The position numbers were made by a program, and so were the translations under genes. DNA of 64,000 nucleotides from NCBI GenBank assembly GCA_022702705.1, contig CM040423.1, positions 118,539,738 through 118,603,737 of the forward strand, given 5' to 3'. The stretch comes from Papilionanthe hookeriana x Papilionanthe teres (Eukaryota > Streptophyta > Magnoliopsida > Asparagales > Orchidaceae). Under the pieces are notes generated by a model, which searched no databases, was not told the DNA's origin, and saw nothing but the letters and a program-made list of their open reading frames with translations. Shown here one piece after another: positions 1 through 11,254 of the stretch. How positions within the stretch are numbered: position 1 is the stretch's first letter; each line of letters starts with the position of its first letter.

Positions 1-285
1 CTTCCTTAGCTTGAACAAATACTTCATTATCTACTGCCGCATTTATTTTTTCATAGAAGTCTTGAAAAATAGGGATAATATCAACAACAGGAAAATAGTA
101 GAACTTATCCCAGTTTTGCGCTACAATAACATCTCGATCGCACCACTGGGGCGATAAAAACTTCTTTCTGTAATAAACTTTGTGGTAGAGGAAAACAAAT
201 TTTAATGTATTTGTGCATTAATATTAACAAATTTAGATCAATCAAAATCTTCTCTCTCTTTTCCTCTCCAAGATTTAGGAGCTAT
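1..285 (-). pseudogene. Element A env2: 3' ORF with plant transposon-protein domain, cut by window edge
   Basis: The minus strand from about 285 reads (M/I)APKSWRGKE, matching the MAPKSK and MAPR starts of env2 in elements D, C and B, but the start ATG has become ATA. Downstream, around 150-20, it encodes the domain core QNWDKFYYFPVVDIIPIFQ and then a DFYEKIN segment, which aligns with RRWEVFCYTTSAVVIPVLKEFY in element B. Several stops and at least one frameshift separate the pieces. The domain is one I know from plant databases as a 'putative plant transposon protein'; its biochemical role is not known to me. The ORF sits where Athila elements carry an envelope-like gene. Confidence 0.65.
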
Positions 286-639
286 CCTAAAAATCAAAAG
301 AAATTCTATTTATATTCTAAAATTAAGCTTATAGACTTCTTCCAAGCTTTTTCAAGCTAAATAACACTTAAATCCATGGATTTTTTATTATGAAATAAAA
401 AATTTATCAAATTTTTGGTTCTCTTCCAAAGTTTGAGAAATCCACAGTAGATTTACAAAATAACTAAGCCAAAGTAAAGATATAACCTCAATATGACGAT
501 ATTTGGTGTTTTCAAGCTTCAAATGTTCACAAATCGATCTCTATAAGGAAACCTAAGACTGGTTTTTGTGAAATAGAGGAAGAAGAAGGAGCTTAAGCGT
601 TAAAAATGGCATCTGGCAGCTTAAATTACGAGTTCGGTT
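286..639 (-). other. Element A env2 5' leader
   Basis: This is an AT-rich leader between the GC block and the env2 start. On the minus strand it has a sequence like GAGGTTATATCTTTACTTTGG, which matches position for position the possible splice donors in elements C (TTGGTAAGAGCTACACTTT) and B. It ends in a pyrimidine-rich stretch TTTTGATTTTTAG directly before the mutated start codon, which looks like a splice acceptor. No gene is visible here. Confidence 0.4.
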
Positions 640-671
640 GGTTCAGGCGAACAGGCGCCTAGGTGCTAGAC
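640..671 (-). promoter_or_regulatory. GC-rich block upstream of env2 (element A)
   Basis: A short GC-rich island in AT-rich DNA contains GGCGCCTAGGTGCTAG. It is the same motif type as in the U3 of the element D LTR (62083-62100 and 62297-62340) and upstream of env1 at 1555-1632. Elements B and C carry different GC motifs at the same place. I infer a U3-derived control element; activity is not shown. Confidence 0.5.
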
Positions 672-1037
672 TTGCAAATTTTTTTCATTTTCCATATTTT
701 CTTTTTTATGTAATACCAAGCAAGTCTAACACCTGTAGGCTAAAAATTTCTTAGCAATCTCATTCAATTCCTCTAATTCTATCAATGAAAAGGAATTCCA
801 AATCAAGATCAAATTTCAATATTCTAACACAAGATTTACACAAATCACTTCAATTTCATTCGAGATATTCAATATTGGGTATAATAAGCCTAAAAAATAT
901 AAACAAACACATCAATATATGATTAAACTCAAAAACGAGATTCAACAAGTACATAATCATTATAGATATTAAACTTCAAAAAGATAACACATATAATAAC
1001 ACCATTAGATAACACCCTTCATCATTTCAAGACTTCA
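672..1037. other. Non-coding spacer between env1 and env2 of element A
   Basis: AT-rich sequence without an ORF of note. It corresponds to the env1 3' region and the env2 upstream region in elements B, C and D. No distinct signal was recognised apart from the GC block at its left border. Confidence 0.4.
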
Positions 1038-1530
1038 CTAGTTGTGATCAAAACCTTCATTCCCCATCGCATGGTAAATTGCTATAAACAAATGTGTGAA
1101 AGAAAGGGGAACAAGGAAATTACATGGAAGTTTTTTTCATCAACCCAATTGTTTTTGGCATACATTGTTACCTGTTAATGTTCAAAAGCAGCCATATGAT
1201 CAGATTGACGCTTGATTTACCATTCCATATGCTCGTATTAATGGAACATCTCCTGCATCTTATTGTTAATAAGACGTAACTCCTCTTCAATCTTCTCAAA
1301 CTGGTTGATCATCCTCTCTAAACTCATTGCTAAATATCCATTGAAATAATTTTGTGAATCCTTATTCATAAACTTATCATTTCTCTCTAAACTCATATTT
1401 CTATTCTCCATGGAATTTAACAAATCCTTATCTCTCTCTAAATTTCAGCTTGACTAGTCAATTATTAGAGGGGATACTCATTGGGGATGAAGATAGGCCA
1501 TTTTATAAGGAAAGAAAAGGTTAAACAGTG
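1038..1530 (-). pseudogene. Element A env1 remnant (C-terminal coiled-coil part)
   Basis: The open stretch at 1423-1238 encodes NYFNGYLAMSLERMINQF followed by a charged helical region (EKIEEELRLINNKMQEMFH). A stop in the next codon interrupts a QYEHMEW-type continuation. The element D env1 remnant at 51576-51918 has the same order (KDSQTYFNGYLAMTLEKL, then QYEHMEWKM), so this is a conserved C-terminal coiled coil. The conserved domain found in env1 of B and C is missing here, so the gene has an internal deletion. A possible ATG lies about 20 codons before the deletion, just after a TTATAAAATGG sequence. Confidence 0.6.
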
Positions 1531-1554
1531 ATTTGGAAGTTTTTACCACGTCCA

Positions 1555-1632
1555 GTAACTATGGTGCTTAGGTGCTAGTATCACAGGTATCTAGCGTTTA
1601 GGCGCTAATTTTGTCGCCTAGGCGCCAGTATC
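1555..1632 (-). promoter_or_regulatory. GC-rich block upstream of env1 (element A)
   Basis: On the minus strand this reads CTGGCGCCTAGGCGAC, further GCGCCTAAACGC repeats, and CACCTAAGCACCATAGTTAC. The last 20 bases match CTCCTAGGCGCCATAGTTAC of the element D LTR (62321-62339) at about 17 of 20 positions, including the CATAGTTAC flank outside the GC core. This supports derivation from the LTR U3. A TTATAAAA sequence about 60-70 bp downstream resembles a TATA box. Confidence 0.6.
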
Positions 1633-1814
1633 CTAAAAAATACCATTTCGCCTTACGTCAAATTTTTAAATCTTCCAAGAATATTTAAATCTTCATAAGG
1701 TGTTAAATATTTGCTATAAATCAAAAGGATGATCACATCCTAAAACAATCAACTTAAATCAAATCATATCAACAGAAATATTTGTTGCCTCCCATAAAGT
1801 GCTTGGTTTAATGT

Positions 1815-2769
1815 TGTCAGCCCGACTAATCCATAAATTTTACTCAGACTGACTCAGTTCTATTGATTCTTTATAATAAGGTATGTTTTCTCCAATATAG
1901 GGTTTCAATCTTTACCCATTTACTTTAAATAAATTATCAGTCTTGGGATCTTTTATATCCACAGCTCCGTAAGGATAAACTTTTTCCACAATATAAGGCC
2001 CCATCCATTTGGACTTTAAATCTCCAGGAAATAATTTCAATCGGGTTTTCTAAAAAAAACCTCTTGTTCAGGCTGAAAATTCTACTTCAAAATTTTCTTA
2101 TCATGTAAATTATTCATCTTTTCTTTATAAATTCTAACATTCTCATAAGATTCATTTTTTATTTCATCAAGCTCATTTAATTGTAATAATCTCTTTCTCT
2201 AGTATATTTCAAATTATAATTAAATTCTTTTATCACCCAATAAGATTTATGTTCTAAATCAATAGGTAAATGACAGATTTTTCCATATATGAGCCTATAA
2301 GGTGACATTCCTATAAGAGTTTTATAAGAAGTCCTATAAGCCCATAATGTAGAATCAATTCTGTCAACCCAATCAGTTTTTTAGAATTTATAGTTTTCTC
2401 TAAAAATCTTTTGATATCTCGATTTAAGAGTTCTGCCATTCCACTAGTTTGAGGGTGATAAGCTGTAGAAATTTTATGCTTAATTCTATATTTATTGAGT
2501 CCATTTTGAATCTTAAAATTCTTAAAGTTACTTCCCCCATCGGTAATAATGATTCTAGGTAGTCTAAATCTAGTAAAAATCATTTTAATTAAAAATTTTA
2601 AAACACTTTTAGCATCACAATGAGGAAAAGCTACAATTTCAATCCATTTAGAAACATAATCAACAACTAATAATACATAAATTTTTCTAGAAGATGGTAT
2701 AAATGGTCCCATGAAATCTAAACCCCATACATCAAAAATTTCAACTTCTAAGGTGAAATTCAGAGGCAT
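1815..2769 (-). pseudogene. Element A integrase core and C-terminus
   Basis: The stretch 2769-2311 encodes the retroviral-type integrase catalytic core. [10 protein letters not shown] contains the first Asp, IITDGGSNF the second, and [18 protein letters not shown] carries the Glu region. VDYVSKWIE is the usual Athila motif between the Asps. After 2311 the frame breaks and integrase C-terminal sequence continues in fragments towards 1815. The 3' end is marked by the Athila signature around 1800, the complement of TTTATGGGAGGCAAC, which also follows pol in element B at 32165. Integrase would join element cDNA to the genome; this copy is dead. Confidence 0.8.
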
Positions 2770-3422
2770 TTCATCTTTTCTAGAAATATTGCCTACTCTC
2801 TAACATCGATCACAAGCTTTTACATATTTTTCAAAATCTTTAAATAATGTAGGCCAATAATATCCAGATTGTAAAATTTTAAATTCATTTTTATTAATTC
2901 AAAAATGTCCTTTAAAATCGGAGTTATGGCACTTTTGAATGATTTTATGAGTTTCATTATTAGGTACACTTCTTCGAATAACAGAGTATTTACGTTGTTT
3001 AAATAAATAGGGCCATCCCAAAAATAAAATTTTGAATCATGCATGAATTTCTTTTTGTGATGGCTAGTTAATTCATATGGTAAAATATTACTAGCTAGAT
3101 AAATAACCATGTCAGCATAGCATGTAACTTGCCGACCAGAAAGTGCATAAAGTTGTTCATGTGGAAAATAATCATTAATATCTTCTTGAAAAATCGTGTC
3201 ATTTTCAATTCTAGACAAATGGTCAGCAATTTTATTATCAATACCCTTTCTTTCCACTATTTGAAAATCTAATTCTTGCAAGAGAAGAACCCAACTAATT
3301 AACCTTGGTTCAGCATCCTTTTTTGACATTAAATACTTAATAGCGGAATGATCAGTATGGACTATGCATTTTCCTCGAAGTAAATACGGTCTAAATTTAT
3401 CAAAAGCATATACTATCTCCAA
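2770..3422 (-). pseudogene. Element A RNase H C-terminal part and integrase zinc-finger region
   Basis: The reading frame at 3422-2820 starts in the middle of RNase [20 protein letters not shown] and [12 protein letters not shown] contain the conserved TDH, followed by ISWVLLLQELDFQIVERKG and ADHLSRIEND. These are the standard Ty3/gypsy RNase H end and its link to integrase. Downstream the frame shifts, and the integrase zinc-binding region is only visible in fragments near 2950-2780 (the CHNSDF-like and RCxR-like ends). Confidence 0.75.
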
Positions 3423-3992
3423 TAGCTCTTTTTCAATAGTAATTTAATTAATTTGAGCTTCATTAAGGGTTCTATTGGCATAATATATAATTTTAAAAAT
3501 CTTACCATATGTTTGACCTAAAACTGCTCCAATAGCATAGTCACTAGCATCACACATCAATTCAAAAGGTTTTTCCCAATTAGGTGAAAAAATAACACAT
3601 GCAGAAATTAATTTTTTTTAAAGAATTAAAAGCCTTTAAACAATTTTCATTAAAATCAAATTTAGTGTCTTTTCCAAAAAAATGGCAGAGAGGTTTAGCA
3701 ATTTTAGAAAAATCTTTAATATATCTCCTATAAAAACCAAAATGTCCGAGAGTACTTCTCACCACTAAAACTGAAGTAGGCGGTTGTAATCAAGCAATAA
3801 TTTAAATTTTTTCTTGTCAACTTCCATACCATTTTTAGAAATTTTATGTCTCAAAACAATTTCTTCAGTAACCATAAATTGACATTTTTCCAAGTTCAGA
3901 ACCAAATTTATTTCTTCACAATGTTTTAACACTTTAGCTAAATTATCTAAATAAGAATCAAAAGAGGTTTCAAACACTGAAAAATCATCCAT
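3423..3992 (-). pseudogene. Element A RT C-terminal part and RNase H start
   Basis: This stretch reads through two frames. 3992-3765 encodes MDDFSVFETSFDSYLDNLAK, which carries the RT catalytic Asp pair (MDD), then LNLEKCQFMVTEEIVLRHKIS. 3765-3580 encodes [20 protein letters not shown] and the RT-RNase H connection. A frameshift separates them at about 3765, and several stops follow in 3580-3423. The match to element B ([41 protein letters not shown]) is direct. Confidence 0.8.
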
Positions 3993-4034
3993 AAAAATTT
4001 CAATTCCTTTCTCAATTAAATCATAGAAAATAGA

Positions 4035-4593
4035 CTACATACACCTTTGAAACATTGCATGTGTATTACATAACCCAAAATGTATTCTTCTAAAAGAAAA
4101 AGTTCTATAAGGACTAGTAAATGTTGTCTTTTCTTTATCTTCTGGAGTTATCAAAATTTGGTGGTAACCAAAATATCTATTGAAATAGTAAAAATATGAA
4201 TGTCCAGCTGATCTATCCAACATTTGATCCAAGAAAGGCAAAGGAAAATGATCTATTCTAGTTGCAACATTCAATTTTATATAATCAATATAAAGCCGCC
4301 ACCCAGTGACTTGTCCTTTTTGATTTAATTCATTATTTTCGTTAACAGCAACAGTCACTTCCACTTTTATTTGGGACACAGTGAATTGGACTAACCTAAG
4401 AACTGTCAGATATAGGATAAATAATTCCATCACCTAACAATTTTAATATTTCTTTCTTTACTACCTCTTTCATTATAGGATTTAATATTCTTTGAGGTTC
4501 AACACTTAGTTTATAATCTTCTTCCATTAAAATTCGATGCATATAGATTGAACGACTTATTCCTTTTATATTTGCTATTGTCCAACCAAACAC
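4035..4593 (-). pseudogene. Element A reverse transcriptase N-terminal and palm regions
   Basis: 4593-4396 encodes FGWTIANIKGISRSIYMHRI and NPIMKEVVKKEILKLL, the RT N-terminus. After a deletion and frameshift, 4433-4035 encodes GWRLYIDYIKLNVATRIDHF, PLPFLDQMLDR and a damaged FxRYFGYHQI block, where most relatives have LDGYxGYHQI. The PEDKEKTTFTSPYRTFSFRR and FGLCNTHAMFQRCM segments follow. The catalytic Asp of the first palm motif appears replaced (FNRYFGY for FLDGYTGY), so the enzyme would be inactive even without the frameshifts. Confidence 0.8.
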
Positions 4594-4684
4594 TTTTTTA
4601 TATTTTTTTAATATTTGTAATAACTTATTTTCCTAATCTTTAGTTAATTCAGAGGTCTGATAACTGGTAAAGTTAATGAATTCC

Positions 4685-5660
4685 CTAAAAAACATATTTT
4701 AAATGAGTAGGTAATACTTTTAACTCAAGTTCAGGAGCCTTTTCAATAGAAGGTATTATAGATTCATAGTTTGCAGTAGTATTTAAAACTTCCCAATTTT
4801 GGTAAATATAATTACAATTTTCAAAATTACCTTTATTTATGTCATGTATTTCTTCATGATCTTTTAACTCTTCAAATTTTTCCTCGGAAATAACTTCACA
4901 ATTTTCTTGGTAATGCTTTGCTATTATATAATAAAAAATATCCATCCTATAAAACTTTTCTTTAACATGATACCTCATTGATTTTAGAACATTAAATGTT
5001 ACTTCCTGTTCATTAACTCTCAAGATTAACTCCCCTTTTTGTACGTCAATTATAGCTCACCCAATAGCAAGAAAATGAATTCCAAAAATTATAGGAATTT
5101 CTTTATACTGTTCCATATCAAGTACAATAAAGAAATCTCTCCTAAATCTAACCTTTGAAAGATGGATAAAGGAATAAGATTAATACTAGCTCCTAAATCA
5201 CATAAGGCCTTACCATAAAATTTTTCTCCAATTGCATATGGTATAGTGAAACTTCCAGGGTCTTTAAGCTTCTGAGGAAGCTTTTTCTGAATTATTGTAC
5301 TACATTCTTCACTTAGTGCAACAATTTCATAAGCTTCAGATTTCTTTTTTTATTCAAAATCTCATTCATGAATTTAGCATAAATTGGCATTTTTTTCCAA
5401 AGCTTTAGCAAATGGGATATTGATTGTAAATTTTTTAATATTTCAAAATTTTTTGAAATTTATAGATCAAGCTTCTATTGTCTAAGTCTTAAAGGAAAAA
5501 GGGGTGTTATTCTTTCTACATCCTTCTTAGTTGGAGAAACAGATTTCTCTTCTTTTTCAGAATCAATTTCCTTAGGTTTCTCTATTTCCTCCAACTCTTT
5601 CTCATTTTCAACTTCAATTTGAATTCTTTCTTTTTATCCCTTTCCACTCTTTAGTTGAAC
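4685..5660 (-). pseudogene. Element A aspartic protease region
   Basis: On the minus strand around 5270-5180 the sequence encodes AIGEKFYGKALCDLGASINL, with the DLGAS active-site motif of retroviral-type aspartic proteases. It then jumps from a FQRLDLGEIS segment into VLDMEQYKEIP. About 120 bp present in element B are missing, so the protease is internally deleted. The IILGRPFLAT motif of element B is degenerate here. 5023-4685 continues as RVNEQEVTFNVLKSMRYH plus the acidic spacer before RT. Charged residues rich in Glu and Lys upstream (5660-5500) match the gag-protease linker. Confidence 0.7.
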
Positions 5661-5849
5661 AACTTTAATTTGTTCATGCACATTATCTTTAAGATTTATT
5701 TCCACATTACTATGGAGTGTTCCTTGAGGTCTATTACTAATTACATTATCAATTTATCTCATTTGATTCTTAATATTTCTTATCGCGACATTTTAACTTT
5801 GTAACTGATTACCTTTTTGTAAAATTAATTCTTCTATAGATAACTTTTT

Positions 5850-6439
5850 TCCTTGAATTGTTGATAAAACCAGGAGTATAAGAAGGTTGATAGTTTGAAT
5901 TTCCTTAATTATTCCAATTTTCAGTTGGGTTTATCTTATTATTTCCCCATTGAGGATTTCCATTATTCCAATTAAAATTTGGCTGATTTTTTCAACCTTA
6001 ATTATAGTAATTAGAATATAAGTTATTAGTTTTGCTAGCTATAGCATGTCATGTTTCTAAAGATTGAGAATCATTCATATTTCCAAAATTTTAATTATTT
6101 ACTTGAGGTATTTGGGACAAATTCATATCATACTTATCCAATTTCTTAGATATCGCAGCTACTTGAGAAGCTAAAATAGAAAAGGCATCATTATCATGAA
6201 TATTAGCCACTATTTTAGGATTTATCCTTTCAGAAGGATATTGAAAATTATCAATTGTCATTTCTTCGATTAAATCATAAGCTTTATCAAATGATTTTGC
6301 CATTAAAGAGCCTCCAGCAACAGCATTAATTATAGATCTAAGAGAACCTACCAATCCATTATAAATGTTTGAATGATTATTCAATTTGGTAATGCATGGT
6401 GTGGACACTTCCTAAGGATTTCTTTAAATCGTTGCTGAG
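5850..6439 (-). pseudogene. Element A gag, C-terminal half
   Basis: From 6439 the minus strand continues gag with QRFKEILRKCPHHALPN, a TGA stop, then IIIQTFYNGLVGSLRSIINA and the LIEEM and ASQVAAISKKLDKY segments. A Gln/Asn-rich tail near 6020-5860 (NNLYSNYYNQG, NWNNGNPQWGNN) matches the gag tail of element B. No zinc knuckle is visible. The N-terminal half is at 50491-50002, separated by element C. Joining the two with one 5-bp target copy gives the same residue count as in element B. Confidence 0.8.
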
Positions 6440-7905
6440 TGGTGCAACTTTTTTAATTTGCTAAAATTTATGAACTCAGATTTAGATATATATATATTGA
6501 TTTAGTAAGATAATGAGTCACACAATTAAACACAAGTATACGTATCTCACAAGTAATACAGGGCTACAATGGAGTCCTGGATAACGATCCCACAAGGAGG
6601 CTTTGATTTTATGGCGTAGCACAAAAATTACTTATCGAATCACATCATAATTGCAAGTCAGTTCAATTCTTAAAAGAAAGAGAAACATATTTACTCGCTA
6701 TTTCTACCAAAGTACATTCTAAACTTTACCTAGTTAAATTAACACAAGACTAAATTTATGATAAGGTACAGTTGTAAGAAAGAGTCTTCCATCTTTCCAA
6801 TCATAATGTGTTGATTATTGTGATATAAATCAGTGATGCAAATGTACTGTATCAAATAGGAGCATTCCTATACTTTACCCATTTTCAGCATATAAAGAAC
6901 ATTGGCTAATCCTAAGTTTAGTCCCCAAATCCGTGGTTAGGCTGGGTGGATACTGGCTCTCACTCCAGAGTTCCCACATCCCTTCACCTGAAGGCTAACT
7001 ATTGCTTTAGTTTTCAAACATTAGGACTAAATTGAGGATTTCATCCTGTCACTCTGAAATCTCCAATTCTAAGCCCATCAAATTATATTTCCCTATTTAT
7101 TTGCACTTAATCCCCATGAACTACATCTCTCATTCATGGACATTGAATATGACCTTCACTTTTGTTATGGAACTCATAATCCTTTTGGAACATATGTTTC
7201 CCAACAAGTTTTAACAATTCAATTGGCCAAATTAAAAAGTAAATGACATTCAAAGTGAAAAGGTCATCATGAATTCTCCATAATAAATCAGCATCTCATT
7301 TCTATATCACAACATCAACACATCACATGAAAAGGAGAAAGACAAAGAAATCTACTCAAAACTCATGAGGAAAAGATGACAAAACATAGATTTTATATAT
7401 AAAACCAACGTCATAAAAATAGAGTAAAGTACAAATAACTTATATCAAACTTTTCCCCAAGTGAATCTTAAGGAATTCCTTTGAGTCCTCTTCTTTCTTC
7501 ACAACACCACACAATTCTCTCTTTAGATAAGTAAGGAAGAAAAAAACTTGCACTTTCCCTCTCCTCTTACACTCCTTAGAAGAGAAAACACAAAACCTAT
7601 ACTTCCTAAACAAAATGGAAAGACACTCTCTCTACACTCTAAACTCTTCTCCCTTCTCCAAACTTGGCTCCAAAAGAGTTTAAATTTGGCCAAAACTGAA
7701 TTCCCAAGAGTTTCCTCAAGTAACCCTCAAAAATCTAGCCAAATACATTGAATCTAGTTTGAAATTGGGATAGGGCGCGGTTTGGCACTCGATAAGGCGC
7801 CGTTCGGCACATTATTCCACTAATTCAGATGCAACTCTCTATAAAATAGCGCAATCTGGCGATGGTGACAGTGCCGTTCGGTGCTAGTTCAATAAAATGT
7901 ACTTT
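6440..7905 (-). repeat. Element C 3' LTR, distal part
   Basis: This segment is collinear with 48382-49820, the 5' LTR of C. It includes the short conserved plus-strand open stretch at 7032-7214 that also occurs at 48949-49131, a TATATATAAA sequence near 7395, and the GC block at 7773-7887. It ends with GTTGCACCA on the minus strand, like GTCGCACCA at the 5' LTR end, and is followed directly by element A gag. The right end at 7905 is the element S junction; the missing 165 bp are at 42372-42536. Confidence 0.85.
7773..7887 (-). promoter_or_regulatory. GC block in U3 of element C 3' LTR
   Basis: The minus strand holds CGAACGGCACTGTCACCA, then GGAATAATGTGCCGAACGGC and CCAAACCGCGCCC. The same arrangement occurs upstream of env2 in the same element (45361-45465), with CGAACGGCACTGTCACCA identical. 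It is the C-type version of the block found in all four Athila elements. Confidence 0.6.
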
Positions 7906-7947
7906 TGACCACATTTTTATAATGGGTCAATACATTTCTATCTAAAA

Positions 7948-9262
7948 TGACAATTTTAGTCAAAATGGTCAATCCAGACCCAATGACCAACCTTGTTGAC
8001 CACATAAGTCAACCTTTTGACCCAATATGACAATCTTGGTCAAAATGGTCAATCCTGACCCAATGACCAACTTTGTTGACCCCACAGGTCAACCTTTTGA
8101 CCCAAAATGATAATTTTGGTCAAAATAGTCAATTCTGACCCAATGACCAACCCTGTTGACCCCACAGTCAACCTTTTAATCAAAAAAGTCAACTTTGGTC
8201 AAAATGGTCAATCCAGACCCAATGACTAACCATGTTGACCCCACAGGTCAACCTTTTGACCTAAAAAGTTAACTTTGGTCAAAATGGTCAATCCAGACCC
8301 AATGACCAACCCTGTTGACCCCACAGGTTAACCTTTTGACCTAAAAAGTCAACTTTTGTCAAAATGGTCAATCCAGACCCAATGACTAACCCTGTTGACC
8401 CCATAGATCAACATTTTGACCTAAAAAGTCAACTTTGGTCAAAATGTTCAATCCATACTCAATGACCAACCTTATTGACCCCATAGGTCAACCTCTTAAC
8501 TTAAAAATTCAACTTTGGTCAAAATGGTCAATCTAGACCCAATGACCAACCTTGTTGACCCCATAGGTCAACCTTTTAACCTAAAAAGTGAACTTTGGTT
8601 AAAATGGTCAATCTCGACCAAATGACCAACCCTATTGACCCCATAAGTCAACCTTTTGACATAAAAAGTCAACTTTGGTCAAAATAGTCGATCTAGACCT
8701 TATGACAAACCTTGTTGACCCCATAGGTCAACCTTTTTACCTAAAATGACAATTTTGGTCAAAATGGTCAATCCTGACCCAATGACCAACCTTGTTGACC
8801 CCATAGGTCAACCTTTTGACCTAAAATGATAATTTTGGTCAAAATGGTCAATCCAGACTCAATGACCAACCCTGTTGACCCCATAGGTCAACATTTTTAC
8901 CCAAAATGATAATATTGGTCAAAATGGTCAATCCTGACCCAATGACCAGCCCTGTTGACCCCATAGGTCAACCTTTTGACCCAAAATGACAATCTTGGTC
9001 AAAATGGTCAAGCCTGACCCGATGACCAACTCTATTGACCTCATAGGTCAACCTTTTGACCCAAAATGACAATTTTGGTCAAAATGGTCAATTCTGACCC
9101 AATAACCAAACCCTGTTGACCCCACGGTCAGTCTTTTGGCCCAAAATGATAATTTTGGTCAAAATGGTCAATCCAGACCTTATGACAAATCTTCTTGACC
9201 CCACAGGTCAACCTTTTGACCTAAAATAACAATTTTAGTCAAAATAACCAATCCAGATCCAA
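7948..9262 (+). repeat. W-box-rich 80-bp tandem array (5' LTR copy, about 16 units)
   Basis: Units of about 80 bp each contain GGTCAAAATGGTCAATCC, a GTTGACCCCACAGGTCAAC palindrome and TTTTGACC. A well-kept unit, such as the one starting at 8041, has five copies of TTGACC or its complement GGTCAA, the core W-box bound by WRKY factors. The array lies upstream of the TATA box, in U3. The 3' LTR copy (21497-21830) has only about four units. Confidence 0.85.
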
Positions 9263-9339
9263 TCACCAACCTTATTAACCCAATGGTTCAACACATGACC
9301 TAAAATGTCAATTTTGGTTAAAAGATTAATTTTTGATCA

Positions 9340-9960
9340 AACAACCAATGACATTTTTAAACCCTACAATGACAAAAAATAATCAAATTAATTTCAAAAA
9401 AAATTATTTTGATTAATAAAATTGACTAATAACATTATTTTCAATATTTTAATTAATCAATTGACATGATTAATTAAAATGAAAATTAAATTAAAAGTTA
9501 TAAAATGACAAAATTAATCAAATAATTGATTTCAAAATTATTTTGATTAATTAATTGGCTAATGAATTAAAGTTAAAAATATTTTATTAATCACCTAATT
9601 AATTAAAATGAAAAATTAAATTCAAAAGCTATAAAATGACAAAATCCACAAATTGAATACAAATAATGGAATTAATCAAATAATTGATTCCAAAATTATT
9701 TTTAATTAATTAATTGATCAATAATTTAATTTTCATATTTTAATTAATGTCATAATTAATTAAAATGAAAATTAAATTGAAAATTCATGAAAAGAGACAA
9801 AAATCAATTTTAATGACATGGATATTAATCAAATAATTAATTTGGAATTATTTCTAATTAATTATTGATTAATAAAATAATTTCCAGTATTTATTTAATG
9901 ACATAATTAATTAAATATGGAAATTAAAATGAAGAGGGCATTAAATAGAATTTTAAAAAC
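9340..9960 (+). repeat. AT-rich degenerate tandem repeat in U3
   Basis: About five degenerate units of 110-130 bp are built from TTAATTAAAATGAAAATTAA, AAATGACA and AATCAAATAATTGATTT. The same series is at 21930-22510 in the 3' LTR with the same unit number. No coding potential. Confidence 0.7.
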
Positions 9961-10722
9961 ATATGACATATGGTTTTCTAAAAATTCTAAAAACTCTTTT
10001 ATGACATCACACATGACTCATTAAAGAGAAAACAACCCATGAATTACTCACATTTAACCATGGTTAAAGGCCATCATGAAAAAATCATGATAATTGAAAT
10101 GAGGTGTCATCTCCCCTTCTTTTCAAAGCATGAGTCACCTCTCTCTAAGATGAGTTGGCTAGCCACTTTAAAAATAATTTTAATCACTACCCTAAGCATC
10201 CAATGAGAAAGGAGGTTAGCATGGATTAAACATTAACCATGGTAAAATTAGGTAATGATGAAATCATGCATGAAATGAGTCATGGAGCTTATTTGACATG
10301 CTCCTATTAAATCCTAAGTGACATGGTGAATGAAGTAGAGCTTTCATACTTTGACTCATCACTCACCTTCTCCATAACCAATAAGAGTGAGACGAAATTT
10401 AAACCCATGGTTAAGTGCAATCATGGCAAAACCATGCATGAGGTGAGTAAGAGGGTTAAGTGTCACCTTTCCCCTAAATCTAAAGCATGACTTGGATGAA
10501 CAAATATTCAGCCCAAATATGAAATTCCCTCCACCTCATAGATGAGCCACTAAAAGCAAGCCAAATAAAGAGTTAAGCTCTCACCATAGCTAAACTCAAT
10601 ATGAGTTAACCTTGGGGAAGTGAATTAAACTTTTCCCCCAGCTGAAATTCAATCCTCAGCAATCATGACATCAGATAACACCTCCCCTAAATGGATTTAA
10701 GCTTAGCCAAGCCTCCCCATGG

Positions 10723-10732
10723 CTATATATAC
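10723..10732 (+). promoter_or_regulatory. TATA box of element S 5' LTR
   Basis: CTATATATACACC follows CCCCATGG and is preserved in the 3' LTR at 23315-23324. In S3 the corresponding place (54709) reads GGCTATTTAAG. Transcription would start near 10755-10765. Flanks are conserved in all three copies, which supports a core promoter. Confidence 0.65.
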
Positions 10733-11254
10733 ACCATACCCGAACCCATAAAGAAGAAAAAAAATTGGTAGAGACCCATAGGCTGCTCAAACCACTTGGT
10801 CCCCAACACAAAAATTCTTCCTAGGAACCTTAGCGATTTATTCCAACCAAACCCAAGCCATAGGGTTAGCCCAATCAAGCCAATTTGATCAAAATCCAAA
10901 ATCAGCCCAAATTAGCCACTTTCTCAAAATTCTCCTCCAAGGCTAGCTATAAAACCAAATTAAAGCAGCAAAGATCTTCCTTGGGAGTCCTAAAAGCTAG
11001 TCGTAGGTCTGATCAAGCTAAATACACTTGTGGCCAAGGTATGAAATTATTTTCCCCAAAATAATTCATGATTTTGAAATTTCATAGATTTTACAAGCCC
11101 AGAAATGTATCATCACCATATAGATACAATCTATACGTCCAGATGATTCCAAAGGTTCAAAAATCACTCAATTTCGTTGAAAAATGAGCGAGATATTAAT
11201 GTTTCAAGTTTAACGGTCAGAAATAATTCGAATTTTCCCTCGAATTATCTCTGT

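Larger units (their letters stand above)
1..6439 (-). mobile_element. Element A, left part: Athila-type Ty3/gypsy retrotransposon (degenerate)
   Basis: Reading the minus strand from 6439 to 1, the order is gag C-terminal half, protease, reverse transcriptase, RNase H, integrase, then two 3' ORFs. That order, the FMDDFSVF RT motif and the GHRFKIKGHRLKPY-like integrase end seen in the sister element B are typical of the Athila lineage. The 5' part of the same element (LTR, PBS, gag N-terminal half) lies at 50002-51575, because element C inserted into gag. The frame joins exactly if one 5-bp target copy is counted. The 3' LTR lies beyond the window start. All genes carry stops, frameshifts or deletions. 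Confidence 0.85.

Noticed and set aside
7032..7214. 60-codon plus-strand open stretch conserved with 48949-49131
   Set aside because: Conserved because both lie in LTR copies of element C; it is antisense to the element and resembles no protein.
7901..7910. Target-site duplication for element S (7905 against 42372)
   Set aside because: ACTTT and TCCCT do not match. The left LTR border may be truncated, since sequence upstream of TTGACC is shared by the 3' LTR and S3.
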